Shown piece by piece: positions 11,294 through 22,308 of a stretch of 64,000 nucleotides of DNA. The stretch is taken from positions 178,768 to 242,767 of the forward strand of contig NW_005434660.1 of NCBI RefSeq assembly GCF_000315625.1, written 5' to 3'. Under the pieces are notes generated by a model that made no database searches, was not told the DNA's origin, and saw nothing but the letters and a program-made list of their open reading frames with translations. Each line of letters begins with the position of its first letter. Position 1 is the first letter of the stretch. The DNA is from Guillardia theta CCMP2712 (Eukaryota; Cryptophyceae; Pyrenomonadales; Geminigeraceae). The translations under genes and the position numbers were made by a program.

Positions 11294-13191
11294 ATGTCCA
11301 GGTTTCAACTGTCAAGGAGGAACAGCCGCGGGCTGAGATCGCCAACGCCGAAGATAGATCTGCTTGCGCCATCATCCGATATCTCAGTAAGCACAAACCG
11401 ATTGCCTATTGGTTGTGAGACTGCAGCAGTCACATGACATGGCTGAGGCCATCTTGAACAACTTCAAGGTCAGCTCGCAGGTAAGGAAGCAACTCGACAG
11501 AGATGCGGCAGACAGGGTGAACGCTTCTATTCCTCTTGAGTATGCCTGGAGGCTTCGCAACCGCAAAGGTGAGATGGCCGGAGTGCGATGCCGTCAGCTC
11601 TGAGTGCCGCGCAGACAAGAAGAGGATGAATGTGACCGCGTTGTGCAAGGCGCTAGAGAAGAACGTCCTGGAGAGACAGATTGAAGACGTTGCCCTGGTG
11701 ATGTGAAACATGCATGGTTACTTATGAGACATACATAATTGTTTATGAAACAAACATGATTATTTGTCCTCTGAGCCTTATTTGGACAGATCCATGCCGA
11801 GTTGTCCAAGACGAAATGCTTCGACTCTTTCAAGGTTCTGCTCAGCAGCTTTCCAGGTGCCTCGATGACTCTTTGTGCAGCTCTCGCCCGAGCACGAGGT
11901 CGAGATGTGCAAAGTGGTATCACTGCACACGGTCTCAGAGGTTGGGATGTACGTCGGAAGAGAAGGAGAACAAATCGACCAGTTCTATGTCATGAGTCCG
12001 CTGGCTCACAGACGCTCCTCTGACACCTTTGGCAGATCATCATCCAAGGGAGGGTCCAAGTCCAGAGCGCAGCAGAGGGAACTATCAAAATTTTGCATCA
12101 GGGCGACTCGTTTGGCAATGATAGTGCTGCCTGCTCGAAGGTAGATTGAGACCTTCTGCCCTGTTTCCTTGCTCCTCCTCCGCTCGATCTCATACATGTC
12201 GTTGCAGACTAGCATGTTTGACTACATCGTAGAACAGCCCTGCACATTCTGTCTCATGTCTTCCAGGAACTATTGCAACCGCATCCTGCCCTTGCACTTC
12301 GAAGGGTATCATCGCAAAGAGCGTGAGTTCCGTTCAATCGCCGCCTTCAGTGAATGGGAGGAGAAGAAGATATCGGACCTGGTGCAAATAACTTACATTC
12401 GGAGGTATGATGTGGGATCAGCAATCATCAGGGAGGGAAAGGTCTACAACGACATCATGATCATCATCAGAGGGTTCTGCGAGATCTGGAAAGTCATTGA
12501 GGACGAGGACTTCTTGTGTGAGACGTTGGCAGCAGGGGACACCCTTGACCTTGAGCATGTGCTGTCAGAGGAGCCATGCACTTACACAGCCGTGGCGACG
12601 TCCATCGTGGAGCTTCTCGCAGTCAACTGCCACGAGGCGATCGCAACGAGGGAGGAGGAGAACGACAGCATCATCGACAGGGAGACGATGCAGAAGCTGC
12701 TGGAGCGGGAGAAGAAGCCCGCCTTCAAAGGCTTCGACCAGTTTGCGGAGAAGCAGCGAGTGTGGAGGGAATACAAGAGTTCCGTCGTACAGCATGCGGT
12801 GAGAGAGGTCAGAGGACTCAAGATACCTCAGAGAGAGAAAGAGCACGTGATCGGCCGCAAGGATTCTGATGCCTGGACTTCTCTGACCCCCTTCGGCCGC
12901 ACGGCCTCCAGCGAACACAACGAGCCTCCTGTTAGTCCCACCACTGCGTTCAGGAGAAGGAACAAGATCCTCAAGAACTTTCTGTTCGGGTCGGAGGAGG
13001 GAAGCGGCAGCGGGGAAGAGGCGTCGAGAGGTAGGAAGCGATGTTGGATCAGGAGGAGAGGTGAACTTGTCACTGCGCAGGGAGGAGGGAGTCGTCGGAG
13101 AGCAATGTGTCGAGGCAGACATGGCAGCAAAGAGCAAGACAACAAAAGTTTGTCTACAGGTAAGGCTCCGTGCCCTGATACCTTGACTTGA
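11294..13191 (+). CDS. Protein with two cyclic-nucleotide-binding-type domains
   Basis: The start MSRFQLSRRNSRGLRSPTPK is basic. Exons then join as: SHDMAEAILNNFKVSSQVRK, KDKKRMNVTALCKALEKNVL, IHAELSKTKCFDSFK, LSPEHEVEMCKVVSLHTVSE with YVGREGEQIDQFY, IIIQGRVQVQSAAEGTIKIL with HQGDSFGNDSAACSK, and a long last exon from about 12207. The first cNMP fold is about residues 120-210. A second follows in the last exon (AFSEWEEKKISDLVQITYIR, VGSAIIREGKVYNDIMIIIR, ETLAAGDTLDLEHVL). In both, the phosphate-binding cassette lacks the Glu and Arg that grip cyclic nucleotide in PKA or Epac, so binding is doubtful. A charged tail with basic clusters follows. A last short exon past a GTAAG at about 13160 is possible, moving the stop to 13217. 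No kinase or channel domain is attached; role unknown. Confidence 0.7.
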
Positions 13192-13463
13192 CCTTCTCCG
13201 CAGTCAGCCAATCATGACAATAGCTGGGCCCGTCTACCCACCTCCAAGGTCTAGCCATAGCATAGCAGTAAACGACGCTGACGTTTGAGACAGAATCGTC
13301 TACCGGAAGCAGGCATCAAGCAGAAGAGGGCTAGACGTCGTTATCTAAAGCTCTCGCTGGGATCTGTGACAGCCATGTAACGATCGCTTCGATCATGAAA
13401 TTTTCTCCTCAGTGTACAAGTTGAATACAATCACCGTCTCTAGCTTCTCTACGAGCAACGTAC

Positions 13464-14685
13464 TCATGCTACTCGCTTCCACAAGGCCAACCCGCCACCT
13501 GCAACGAAATGACGACAAGCGCGTAAACAGGCAGCCATGCTCTCACCGCCTCCTCTTGCTGTTGCGATCTCTGCATCTGCCGATATCCAGTTGAAGAAAG
13601 GCTTGCGCGACTGCTTGATCAGGTCCATGTTGTTGCTGCTGCCGAGGCCACTCGCCGACCCGATCTCTGCCGCCTTGCCCTTGGGCAGGTTCACCTCAAG
13701 GCCCAGCACAGCGATCTTATCAAAGTCAACTGGAACAAGTGAGGGGACAGTCAGAGCACAGCTGCAGCCTCAAGCTCGGCATACACTCCAGCTTGCGGGA
13801 TTTGAGGTTGAACTCAAACTCGCCGAAGAACTTGAGCACTGCAGTATCCCCAAAGTAGATGCCGTTGGTGATCAGCCCGTTCTGCACGTCGAACCTGGCG
13901 AACACATTAGGGCGAGTAATGACGTCAAAAAGCAAGGGACGTTTGCATGGCCTTGAGAGGAAAGTAGTTCACTTTCCTACCAAATCGTTTCTGTGTCTCC
14001 TTGGTACCTAGTTGGCACTTGTCAAGCTCTAAGGAGGGACAAGAAAGTTTCTTCACCAGTTGTGAAGATCAGCCTCCATTGGCCGTCCAGGTTGTTGAGA
14101 ACTTGACGAGCTGTCTCGTATCCCTTACAGAAACCCGTGTTGAGGAAAGTCTTGCAGCAACTCCGTCAAAATACCTCAGAGTCTTCCTTGCACTTCTTTC
14201 GCATGTTTTGCTGCAAGGGGTTGTGACTTATACTAGACAAGTCAGCTCCTGTACCTCCAGACTCTCCAGCGCATCGCATACAGCCTCGCTGTTTTCCTGC
14301 TTCGTCTCCGCTGCTTTCACCTTCCCCTGAGTCAGCCAGTTTCTCAGCTCTCAGAGCTCAACAGTACCAGCAGGTCGAGAGCTCGGTCGATCGAGCCCTG
14401 CAGGTTCTCAGCTCCCTCAGGGTTCGACACAGCGCTCAGAGCTGAAATTCTGTTGAGAGACGCGGTCAACACAAGGGAGCAAGTCAACCAGAGAGTCACG
14501 TGAACATACCTGATCGTCCTGCTACCATGCGAGCCTTGAAAGTCGCCCCCACCCACCGCCCTGACTGGGCAGCTGTGAAATCTGCCAAGACCAGCGCTAG
14601 GGACCGCAAGGCCCTTGAAGCCCTCGATTGGCACGAGGATTAAGAGGGACAACACAGCTACGTATTTCATCCGAATCATCTGCAA
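13464..14685 (-). CDS. Plastid lipid-associated protein (PAP/fibrillin family)
   Basis: The first exon starts at 14685 or at the next Met (14679): MIRMKYVAVLSLLILVPIEG then FKGLAVPSAGLG, a secretory signal followed at once by Phe and a transit-like segment, the layout used for plastids of red-algal secondary origin. Later exons give the fibrillin core: NPEGAENLQGSIDRALDLL, RQVLNNLDGQWRLIFTTGEE (the signature strand), DVITRPNVFARFDVQNGLIT with FGDTAVLKFFGEFEFNLKS, then FDKIAVLGLEVNLPKGKAAE. Splicing at 13510-13560 yields the C-terminus GGGGGLALWKRVA with TGA at 13464, close to the end usual for plastid fibrillins. Fibrillins coat plastid lipid bodies and thylakoids and bind small lipids. Its start faces the next plus-strand gene across a GGGTA island. 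Confidence 0.85.
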
Positions 14686-15809
14686 TTGTATCGTTAGGGC
14701 AAGGAGGGGAATAAGGTAGTTGTATGCGTTAAGATCTGATTCTTATCTCTGACACTTGTTTGAGTTTGCGCGTCTCTTCTCTGAAAGGGTTGATGGTTTT
14801 CAACGCAATAGATCACTTCATCTTCGACCATTACATGTTTCGATCACGTCTTGACACGAGCATATATCTCGTCCTGGTTCATTTCGATCTCTGCCCAGTG
14901 AATTCCCCTATCGTGATGGAGCACATCGTGCTACTCCAGCTGTAGATCCGTCTACGGCGACTGCTACTGCTCGATCCTGATCCTGCTGAAGCTCATGATC
15001 TTCATGCTGCTCATGATGTCCACGTTGTTCCTCACTGCTCGCCCTCTCTTCCTCCCTCCTCTCCCTCTGTCCCTAGCGCCTCATCACCATCATTGCATGT
15101 TTATGTGCAACCCTACCCCCATTGATCCTTCAGTACCCTACCCACACCTATCTTTGAGTACCCCACCACATCGAATAAAATAAGAAGTTCCACTTGTATA
15201 CACCCTTGGGTTGCTAGGCAGCAATATTATGTCAAAATGACGGGTGGTATTGGGAAGATGTCGAGGGTGAACGATGAAGGGGTGGGTAGAAAGAGGTACT
15301 TCTGAGTATGGTGGGGTACTGTTGTACCAGTTGTGGAAACAGGTGGGGTAGGATAGGAGGGGGTGCCAAGGAACGCGCATGGGTGGAGCAGGAAGCAGGG
15401 AGGATGGGGGCGGCGGCGGCGGAGGAGGAAGGAGGGAGGAAGGATTCACCCCTCTCACTCCTGATAGACGACCTGGCAACATCAAGGTAAACTGCCCAAG
15501 CAGCATGCATGAGGAGGCGGTTGAGAAGGCTTGAGTGAACAGTTCGTGTTCTGTGGAGTTCGCCAGAGGAAGTGGAGGAGTGGGGTGTAAAAGGACAGAA
15601 AAGAAGACAAGAAATGCGGCTGTATGATGCTATATGTACAATGAACATAAATGGAATGATGGCAATACGATATGAAGTTAGTGTTGGCAAGAAATGGCGG
15701 TGGTTGGCGAAAGGTCGGGTGATGGTGGTCTTAGGGTCGTGTCCAATAGATGCTGGACGAGATGGGAGAAGGGGAAGTAAGAAGAGCGAGATACGTAGTA
15801 TGATAGCTG
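14686..15809. other. Head-to-head intergenic region with GGGTA/TACCC island
   Basis: Between the fibrillin gene (-) and the TBC gene (+). Positions about 15105-15370 carry many TACCC/GGGTA words (15113, 15130, 15310-15355). 14760-15100 and 15420-15800 have no coding pattern I can support; a 5' exon of the TBC gene with its start codon may lie in 15640-15800. Confidence 0.55.
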
Positions 15810-18216
15810 AAAAGTTTGGAAGAAAAGGAAGCTGAAAAATCAGACGATGGAACTGTCGTGGCCGTGAGCTGCAGTTTGGAGGGGTTGTGCGAACGGTATC
15901 AGTTGCTGATTGCAGTTCAGGTTGTTCGAAGTGAGTCGACGGGAGGCAGCAGTGGGGGTCCTCAATCGCCGGGATACCAGACAGAGGACAACACGCTTGA
16001 ACAGCTGCATGAAAATGACCAAAACGTCGAAACCGAGGAGCAGAATGCTGCTGTAGCCGTCCAAGTGAGAACTGACGAGCCGGAAAAGGAACTTGCTGAT
16101 TTTGATACCCAGAGTCCTCAAGGAGATCTGAATTCTCCCAACACCCCGAAGGTTGTTGTTAGTGTCTGTCTTGAGATCTATCTTACAAGAGCCGGCAGGA
16201 CAAGGTGGTATATGGAGCCGCCTACCCCCCTGAGATGGCAGAGATCATGATGCAGCAAGAGCTGCAGAAACGCTCGTCCCATGGGGAGGGCGGCCTGACG
16301 ACCTTCTCATGGATACGAGCTATGACAGACACTGCTAGTGACAACAGGTCAGAGAGGTCTGGCGTGAGCGTGCTGGCTCTTGTAAACGCGTGCTGCTCAC
16401 AGGAACGAAGGTGACAGCGCGCCTCAGAGAAATGGGGCAGACAAGAGCGAGGTGGTTGGGGATGGGAGCTCGTCAGAGCAGCAGAGCAGTGAGCATATTT
16501 CCTCGTCTGGACAGTCAGTAGCGTCGATCAGACCTACAGGAAACCTTGATCAAGAAGAGGTTGAACCCCGCGAGGCTGTGAATAGCAATGGGAAGTATCA
16601 GAGGCGGAAGCAAAAGTTCGATCAAGTGAGTAGCTGCGGTGATGTGACGAAGATGACACTTGTTTGACAAGGTTCTCGGAGCTGCGGTGATAGATCTGGG
16701 TGCCTTGCAGGCGTTGTGCTGGAGTGGTTGTCCAGCAGAACACCGGGCGATGACGTGGCGGCTGTTGCTGCGCTACATGCCAGGTAGGCATGCGAATGCT
16801 CGAGAGCTATTGATTGAGCCTGCACAGGAAACGCTGAGAGGCGGGAGGATAAGATGAATCGGCTGAGGCTGGAGTACGCTGATGCCGTGGTGCATTATTT
16901 CGACAAGTACGACCCAGAGAAGGCTTCGGTATGACCGCTGGATGTCTGCTGGGGTTTGAACCCTGACCCTGGCTTTGGGGCTAGTTGTATGACAAGACCA
17001 TGTACAATCAAATCTATGTGGATCTTCCCAGGACGAATCCATCCATGCCGCTCTTTCAGAATGAGCAAGTTCAACAGGTTTGCCTTCATTCCTTATCAAC
17101 GCTCTCGGTTGTTGTGACACGTGCTGTCAGAGTTTGCATAGAATATTGTATGTTTGGGCGATTCGGCACCCAGGAACAGGTTATGTACAGGTTGGAATAC
17201 ATCGGAGCGAAGTACTCTGCCTGACTTTGACACTCATTTGCTATCAGGGGATAAATGATCTAGTCACTCCATTCTTTTTCGTCTTCCTTCAAGAGGTGTG
17301 CTGGTACAAGCGACGATCAGGAGTTTTGTGAGTGTTATATGAAAGGTCTCTGGAGCCAAGGAGGCAGACGTAAGGAATGGTGAAGTTATGAAATTTTTAA
17401 CGCCCAGCCAACAACAAAAGGTGTCCTTGATATCCATCTACTTTGCTGGCAAGGAACACCCATGACCATTGTTTACACCAGGTGGAGGCGGACTGCTATC
17501 ATTGTTTGACGAACATGCTGGACAATGCTCAGGTTGGAAATATTTCTGTTCTTGCTCTGTCTGATCGTTTTCTCTCAGGACAACTACGTGCTAGATTCCA
17601 AGGGAATCCAGGTACAGGACCCGAAGCTCAACCATCGGAGCTCCGTTACGACTAGCTGATCTCTGCTGATCCATGTGCTGGGCAGGAGAAAGTTTTCAAA
17701 CTCAAGAGGATCATCTCGCGCCTGGATGAGAAACTAGTTCAACACCTCGAGGCCAACGATGTCGAGTTCCTTCAGGTCTCCTTTGTGCTCTCCCGCGCCA
17801 TCCACCTTGTCACTTCTCGTCCGCCAGTTTGCGTTCAGATGGTTCAACTGCCTCCTCATGCGCGAGTTCTCCATGGAGTGCACCCTCCGGCTATGGGACA
17901 CGTACGTGGCTGACAAATCCTTCGCCTCCTTCCATGTCTACGTCTGCGCTGCCGTCCTGCTGTCGTTCTCCAAGGAGCTCAAGGTGACAAAGAGCTAGCC
18001 AGCTCGACCTGTGCTGACGAGGTGACTCATGTAGGCCATGGACTTTCAAGAGATCATATTCTTCCTCCAAAAGATGCCAACAGAAAAGTGGTAGGATGAA
18101 CTATCCCAGCTTGTTCACGGTGCTGATTTTTTCCCATCAGGTCTGCTGAGCAGATGGAGATTATTCTTGCTCAGGCATACGCGTGGTGCCAGCAGTTCAG
18201 CGCAAGTCACATCTAG
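15810..18216 (+). CDS. TBC1D22: Rab GTPase-activating protein, TBC1D22 type
   Basis: The 3' two thirds is a complete TBC domain close to animal TBC1D22: LGALQALCWSGCPAEHRAMT, EDKMNRLRLEYADAVVHYFD, then IYVDLPRTNPSMPLF holding the IxxDxxR arginine finger, GYVQGINDLVTPFFFVFL holding the YxQ glutamine finger, DNYVLDSKGIQEKVFKLKRI, EFLQFAFRWFNCLLMREFSM, RLWDTYVADKSFASFHVYVC. Both catalytic fingers are present, so it should stimulate GTP hydrolysis on a Rab. The C-terminus AMDFQEIIFFLQKMPTEKWS and AYAWCQQFSASHI ends with TAG at 18214. Upstream exons encode a Ser/Gln/Glu-rich disordered arm including YGAAYPPEMAEIMMQQELQK. The first exon seen (from 15810) has no ATG in frame, so the true start is further upstream in an exon I cannot place. 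Confidence 0.85.
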
Positions 18217-18359
18217 AGCAATAAACGTGGTTCTTGCCCCTCACCCGCTTTCGATACCTTGAGTTACAACAACATTCTGGATATGAATTTCACTTCACTT
18301 GGTCATCTCTTGGGTGGCAGGAATCTGAGCCAAAATCTCCATCTGGACGAGAGAAGAAG

Positions 18360-18970
18360 TCAGTCGACTTCGATACGTACACTAGTCTTGCTCACCATGT
18401 GATGGAAGGGCTCAATCAAGCTCGTGTCGTGCAGTAGCGATCGCACGGGGGTAACCTCGTTGTTAGCTTCTAGAACACCTTGGAGTTTGGCGACCTTGGC
18501 CTTATCTGCCGATGGGAATTCGTCCTTTGTGTGCTGAGCCAGGAGGACGAGGCTCAACAGAACATTTCTTATATCCTCCTTGCTCAGCATGCTCCTGGAC
18601 AGGAGGGGGATGATACTTTGAACGAAGCCATACTCCACCAGAGAGTTTCGCTGCTCAACGTCCCTTGCCAGTTGCTGCGTGACTCTCAGTGCCCTTGAAA
18701 GATGATATTTGTTCTCAGGAAGATGTCCCATGTCAAACGCCTTCTTGTACACTGGCCACTGCAAAACAACATCAGCTCGGTATTGGAAATACAGTACAGT
18801 GAGTGTCTACGAACCCATTCCCTTGCAGACTCAGGCAGGTGGTCGAGGAGGATCGAGATGGCGGTCAGGTTGTTCATCTTGGCTATGTTGGGGTCTTGCA
18901 CACAGTAGGCCATCTGCGCTGAGAGCATGACGAGCGCAACGAGCTTCAGAGCCCCGACTGCCTGCATTCC
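18360..18970 (-). CDS. ER-targeted helical-repeat protein, two exons
   Basis: A Met near 18967 starts MQAVGALKLVALVMLSAQMA, a good signal peptide, followed by VQDPNIAKMNNLTAISILLD and HLPESAREW. An intron of about 56 bases (18760-18815) joins to WPVYKKAFDMGHLPENKYHL, SRALRVTQQLARDVEQRNSL, VEYGFVQSIIPLLSRSMLSK, EDIRNVLLSLVLLAQHTKDE. The pattern of amphipathic helices with Leu/Ile every three to four residues resembles armadillo-type folds; ER nucleotide-exchange factors such as SIL1 have a similar layout (signal peptide plus helical repeats), but I see no residue that proves it. The stop lies at about 18360, and a further intron at the GTGAGC near 18398 is possible. It ends close to, and convergent with, the TBC gene. 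Confidence 0.55.
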
Positions 18971-19073
18971 TACGAGCAAGTTGCTGCGGGCGCTGAGGTT
19001 TGACAAGGAAACTTTCAAAGTTCGAGAGTTTGAAAGATTTGCAAAAGGAAACTTTCAAAAATGAAGAGAAACT

Positions 19074-22073
19074 TTGAAACTTGTTAGTAATGGGACTGGG
19101 GGCCATCATGGCAGCGGGCGTATGAAGGCGACTGGAGTGACAATGAAGCGATGCCGGCGGCAAGAAGCGATTGAGATGCTGGATATGCTTCGAAAACTAA
19201 TGAAGAGCTTGACCAAGCTCTCAACAAGCCCTTCTTTCTTCTTCTCTTCCCTCTTCCTCTCCCTCCTGCTGTTGGATTCCTGCCATGGTTTTGCGGTCAC
19301 GCAGCTTTCAAGGGCGTTTGTCAAAGGGAGTAGCATCAATCAGTATCTTCACATAAACGGTCTCACACTGCAACATAACATAGCATGCGCTACGAGATGT
19401 TCTTTGCTGCCTTGTATTCGGAGCATTCTACACGATGCATCAGTGATCTGTACGTCGCAGGCTCGAAAAACTTCTTCCCTGACGACATATTCGACTACCT
19501 CGTTGGAGGTCTGACATCTATCCTAGCATCAAAACATTAGCTCATGACATTCTTGCCGTAGCCGGCTACAGTCGAGATGCTCTTGAACATGTCATCCCCG
19601 TGCTCCGAACACCAGCTGCCTTGTGTGTGCGAGTAAACACTCTGAAGACAACCATCGAAGATGTTGATTGCGCCTGAGGTCGAGCATCGCTTCTTCTGAC
19701 CTCACAGTCAGGTCGAGCGAGACCTGTTGACCTACTGCAGAGAGACATGCAAGTATGAGCCGAGGCTGTACAGGTGCTCCATGAAACCCAAACTTTGTCT
19801 TCTCTCACACCTTCACGACAGGCATGAGGCACTACCGGAATGTATCATCATCAAGCCGACGTACAATGAGGAAGCAAGACTCTTCTCTTGATGCTCTTGT
19901 CGTCATTCTTCCCTTGTACAGGAGTTGGTGAGACAGCTTGCCGAGGATACGACCTTCAACGACCTCCCCAAAGTGACCCTCCCTCCTTCCCTCCCTCCCT
20001 CCTTCCCTCCCTCCCTCCCTCACTCACTCACTCCCTCCCTCCCTCACTCACTTCCTCCCTCCCTCACTCACTCACTCCCTCCCTCCCTCCTTCCCTCCCT
20101 CCCTCCCTCACTCACTGCCTCATTCACTGCAATCCTCTCACTGGCTAACAGGTGCTCGTGGGTCGTCTGTGCGGAGAAGCAGTGATGCAAGGAGCGCAAA
20201 TCTTCGCTCCTGGGATCGCAGCAGCTCCGTACAGCATGAACCAGGGAGATCTGCTGGCAGTCTACGGTAGGCGAGGACAAGGGGGAGGGAGGGCAAGGAA
20301 ATAAGCAGGAGATGCTGATGTTTAGAGCAGCCGACACGACAGACGCGGTCCAACGAGGAGGCGTTACAGCTGGTTGTGTTTACAGTGAACGTTTTGCCGT
20401 GTACTGAACATGTTTGGTGATGACAGGAAAGCAGCCGAAGGCGACTGATGTTGTCATTGACACCTCCAAGTCTGTTTTTCTTGGAATTGGGCGAGCTTGC
20501 ATGAACAGGTAGGATGGATGTGATATCGAAAGTTGATGACAGTCTTTGTGGTTAGGAATGGAATGTTCGGGAAAGATCCAAGGGGGATCGGGATTGAGGT
20601 CGGAATGATCGCATGTCAGCTAGCAAGGTGCACGGCTGATAAGAGCAGCAGATGACAAGCAGGATATGGGACTCTCCTCCTCTATCAGGTTCGGAGAGGA
20701 AGGGAATGGAGAGGAGGGAGCAACAGAAAAAGAGAAAGGGAGGAGAGGAGAGAAGAGAAGAAAAGAGAGAAGAAGAGGATGGAAAGAGTACAGGGAAGGT
20801 GAACCTGGGATCAGGTTGGAGGGAGGATGTCTGTATGCTCCAGTCTTTCCCCGCTGCCTTCACGTCCCTGCTACTTGAGCCGAAGAGCGGCGAGCGAGTC
20901 CTCGACATGTGCGCGGCGCCAGGAGGAAAATCAACGCACATCGCCCAGCTTATGAAGGACAGAGGAGAAGTTGTCTCGTGCGATCGGAGGTGACGCTTGC
21001 AAGGACTGTGAGTGTGCGTGTTGTGATATGCAGTGCTGCTACAGCTCATCAAAGGTGGAGAAGATTCAGCAGCTGGCAACGAGGTACAGCAAGTCTGCAT
21101 CGTCTCCAAACATGCCTGAGCCTGACAAGGTTGGGACTTTCCTGCATTCGGCCTACAAAGGCAGACGCGACGTGCTCTGTTGAGAGAGGTCAGACCTCTG
21201 TCACAGCGAAGGTTCTTTCTCCTCCTCATGTCCTCCCTTCGTAGGAACGATAGAGCGGGAGAGCTTTGACCGGGTTGAGACCTCAGGAGGGAGCAGAAGC
21301 ATCTGAAGCTGCTTCAGGTCCTCCTCGATCCTCCGTGCTCGGCTCTGGGGCTCAGACCTTCGCTGCGGGTAGCGAGCAACAGGTGCGTCTCCTCAGACAC
21401 TGCGGTCTTAGCCCCTGTCCTCTCTCTCCCCTCCTCCTCCCCATCCTACTTGTCACCTCCTCTCCCTCTGACCTCCATCTCCTTGCAGCGCCTGGAGCGC
21501 GTCCCGATCCTCGAGGCTGCAGGCTGATTCCCTCCACCAACTCCAGCTGTACCAGCGGCAGATGATCAGACAGGTCCGACGACCCCAGCTTGCATCCAGC
21601 TGACCTGCGGCATGGCAGGCTGTGATGGCGCTGAAGCCTGGGGGTAGGCTCGTTTACTCGACGTGCACGCTGAACCCTCAAGAGAACGAGGGGAACGTGG
21701 CATGGATGTTGAGGTGAGGAAGTGAGGCAGGGGGAGCAGCGGCCTGACCGTTAGGCTGCCAGGAACTTCGACGTGCAGCTAGTTGAACATCCTCTCGCTT
21801 CCCTCGGGCTGCATGGCATGAGCTGCCCGGGCCTCGAGGACGACGACGCCCGCAAGGTGACTGACCGTGAGTGCTGGGGCCCGGCGAGGATCTGATGAGA
21901 CTTCAGCTGTTTCGGTTCGTCCCTGGGACGCTGTTGCAGCTGCAACGGATCGACACTAACGAGGTCAACGGCTTGGTAGTAACCTCAAACGAGTATCGCT
22001 GACTGACTTTCAGCTGGAAGACGTCGATCTCTTTCCCGGCTTCTTCGCTGCTTGTCTACAGAAACTTCAGTGA
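19074..22073 (+). CDS. NSUN6: NSUN6-type RNA cytosine-C5 methyltransferase with PUA domain
   Basis: The first exon carries [30 protein letters not shown] then [10 protein letters not shown]: a hydrophobic signal core with Gly-Phe at its end, suggesting plastid import. Later exons give [37 protein letters not shown], a PUA domain ([32 protein letters not shown]), [20 protein letters not shown], then the Rossmann core: motif [35 protein letters not shown], motif [16 protein letters not shown] with its Cys, [20 protein letters not shown] with the catalytic Thr-Cys, and a C-terminus [17 protein letters not shown] ending in TGA at 22071. NSUN6 methylates tRNA and mRNA cytosines; both catalytic cysteines are present. 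One intron contains a long CCCT/CACT repeat. A few internal exon edges (20600-20830, 21190-21300, 21380-21560) are uncertain. A damaged partial copy lies at 33.4-34.9 kb. Confidence 0.8.
19977..20125. repeat. CCCT / CACT simple-repeat tract inside an intron
   Basis: The tract mixes CCCT runs with CACT blocks. It starts right after the donor GTGACC and ends before the acceptor at 20150. The copied gene at 33.6 kb has a shorter version at the same place. Confidence 0.9.
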
Positions 22074-22308
22074 CGCGCCGGGCGGGTCGGCAAGACTCCC
22101 CGGGCCGAGGCCCGGGCCAGGCCGGCTGCCAGCCTCAGTCAGGCCGGCTCAGGCTCAGTCCACGGTCCAGCACCGTTCAACGCCGGTTCAACCGACCGGG
22201 GCCCGGGGGCGCCAGGATTATCTTTAGATTATTTATGGGGCTGCAGCTAAAAAGATAAGATGTAGCCAATAGCCTAGAATCAGTAAAAGTACTACAGTCA
22301 AAGAAGCA
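22074..22308. repeat. G+C-extreme island between converging genes
   Basis: From 22076 to 22215 the sequence is almost all C and G with repeated CCGGGCC, CCGGCT and CGGTTCAAC words, then drops abruptly to AT-rich sequence. It separates the 3' ends of the methyltransferase (+) and the channel gene (-). Four similar islands occur in the window. Confidence 0.6.

Noticed and set aside
19888-20185. Pro/Ser/Leu repeat proteins, also at 33505-33766
   Set aside because: They read through an intronic CCCT/CACT tract; the donor and acceptor around it join methyltransferase exons.
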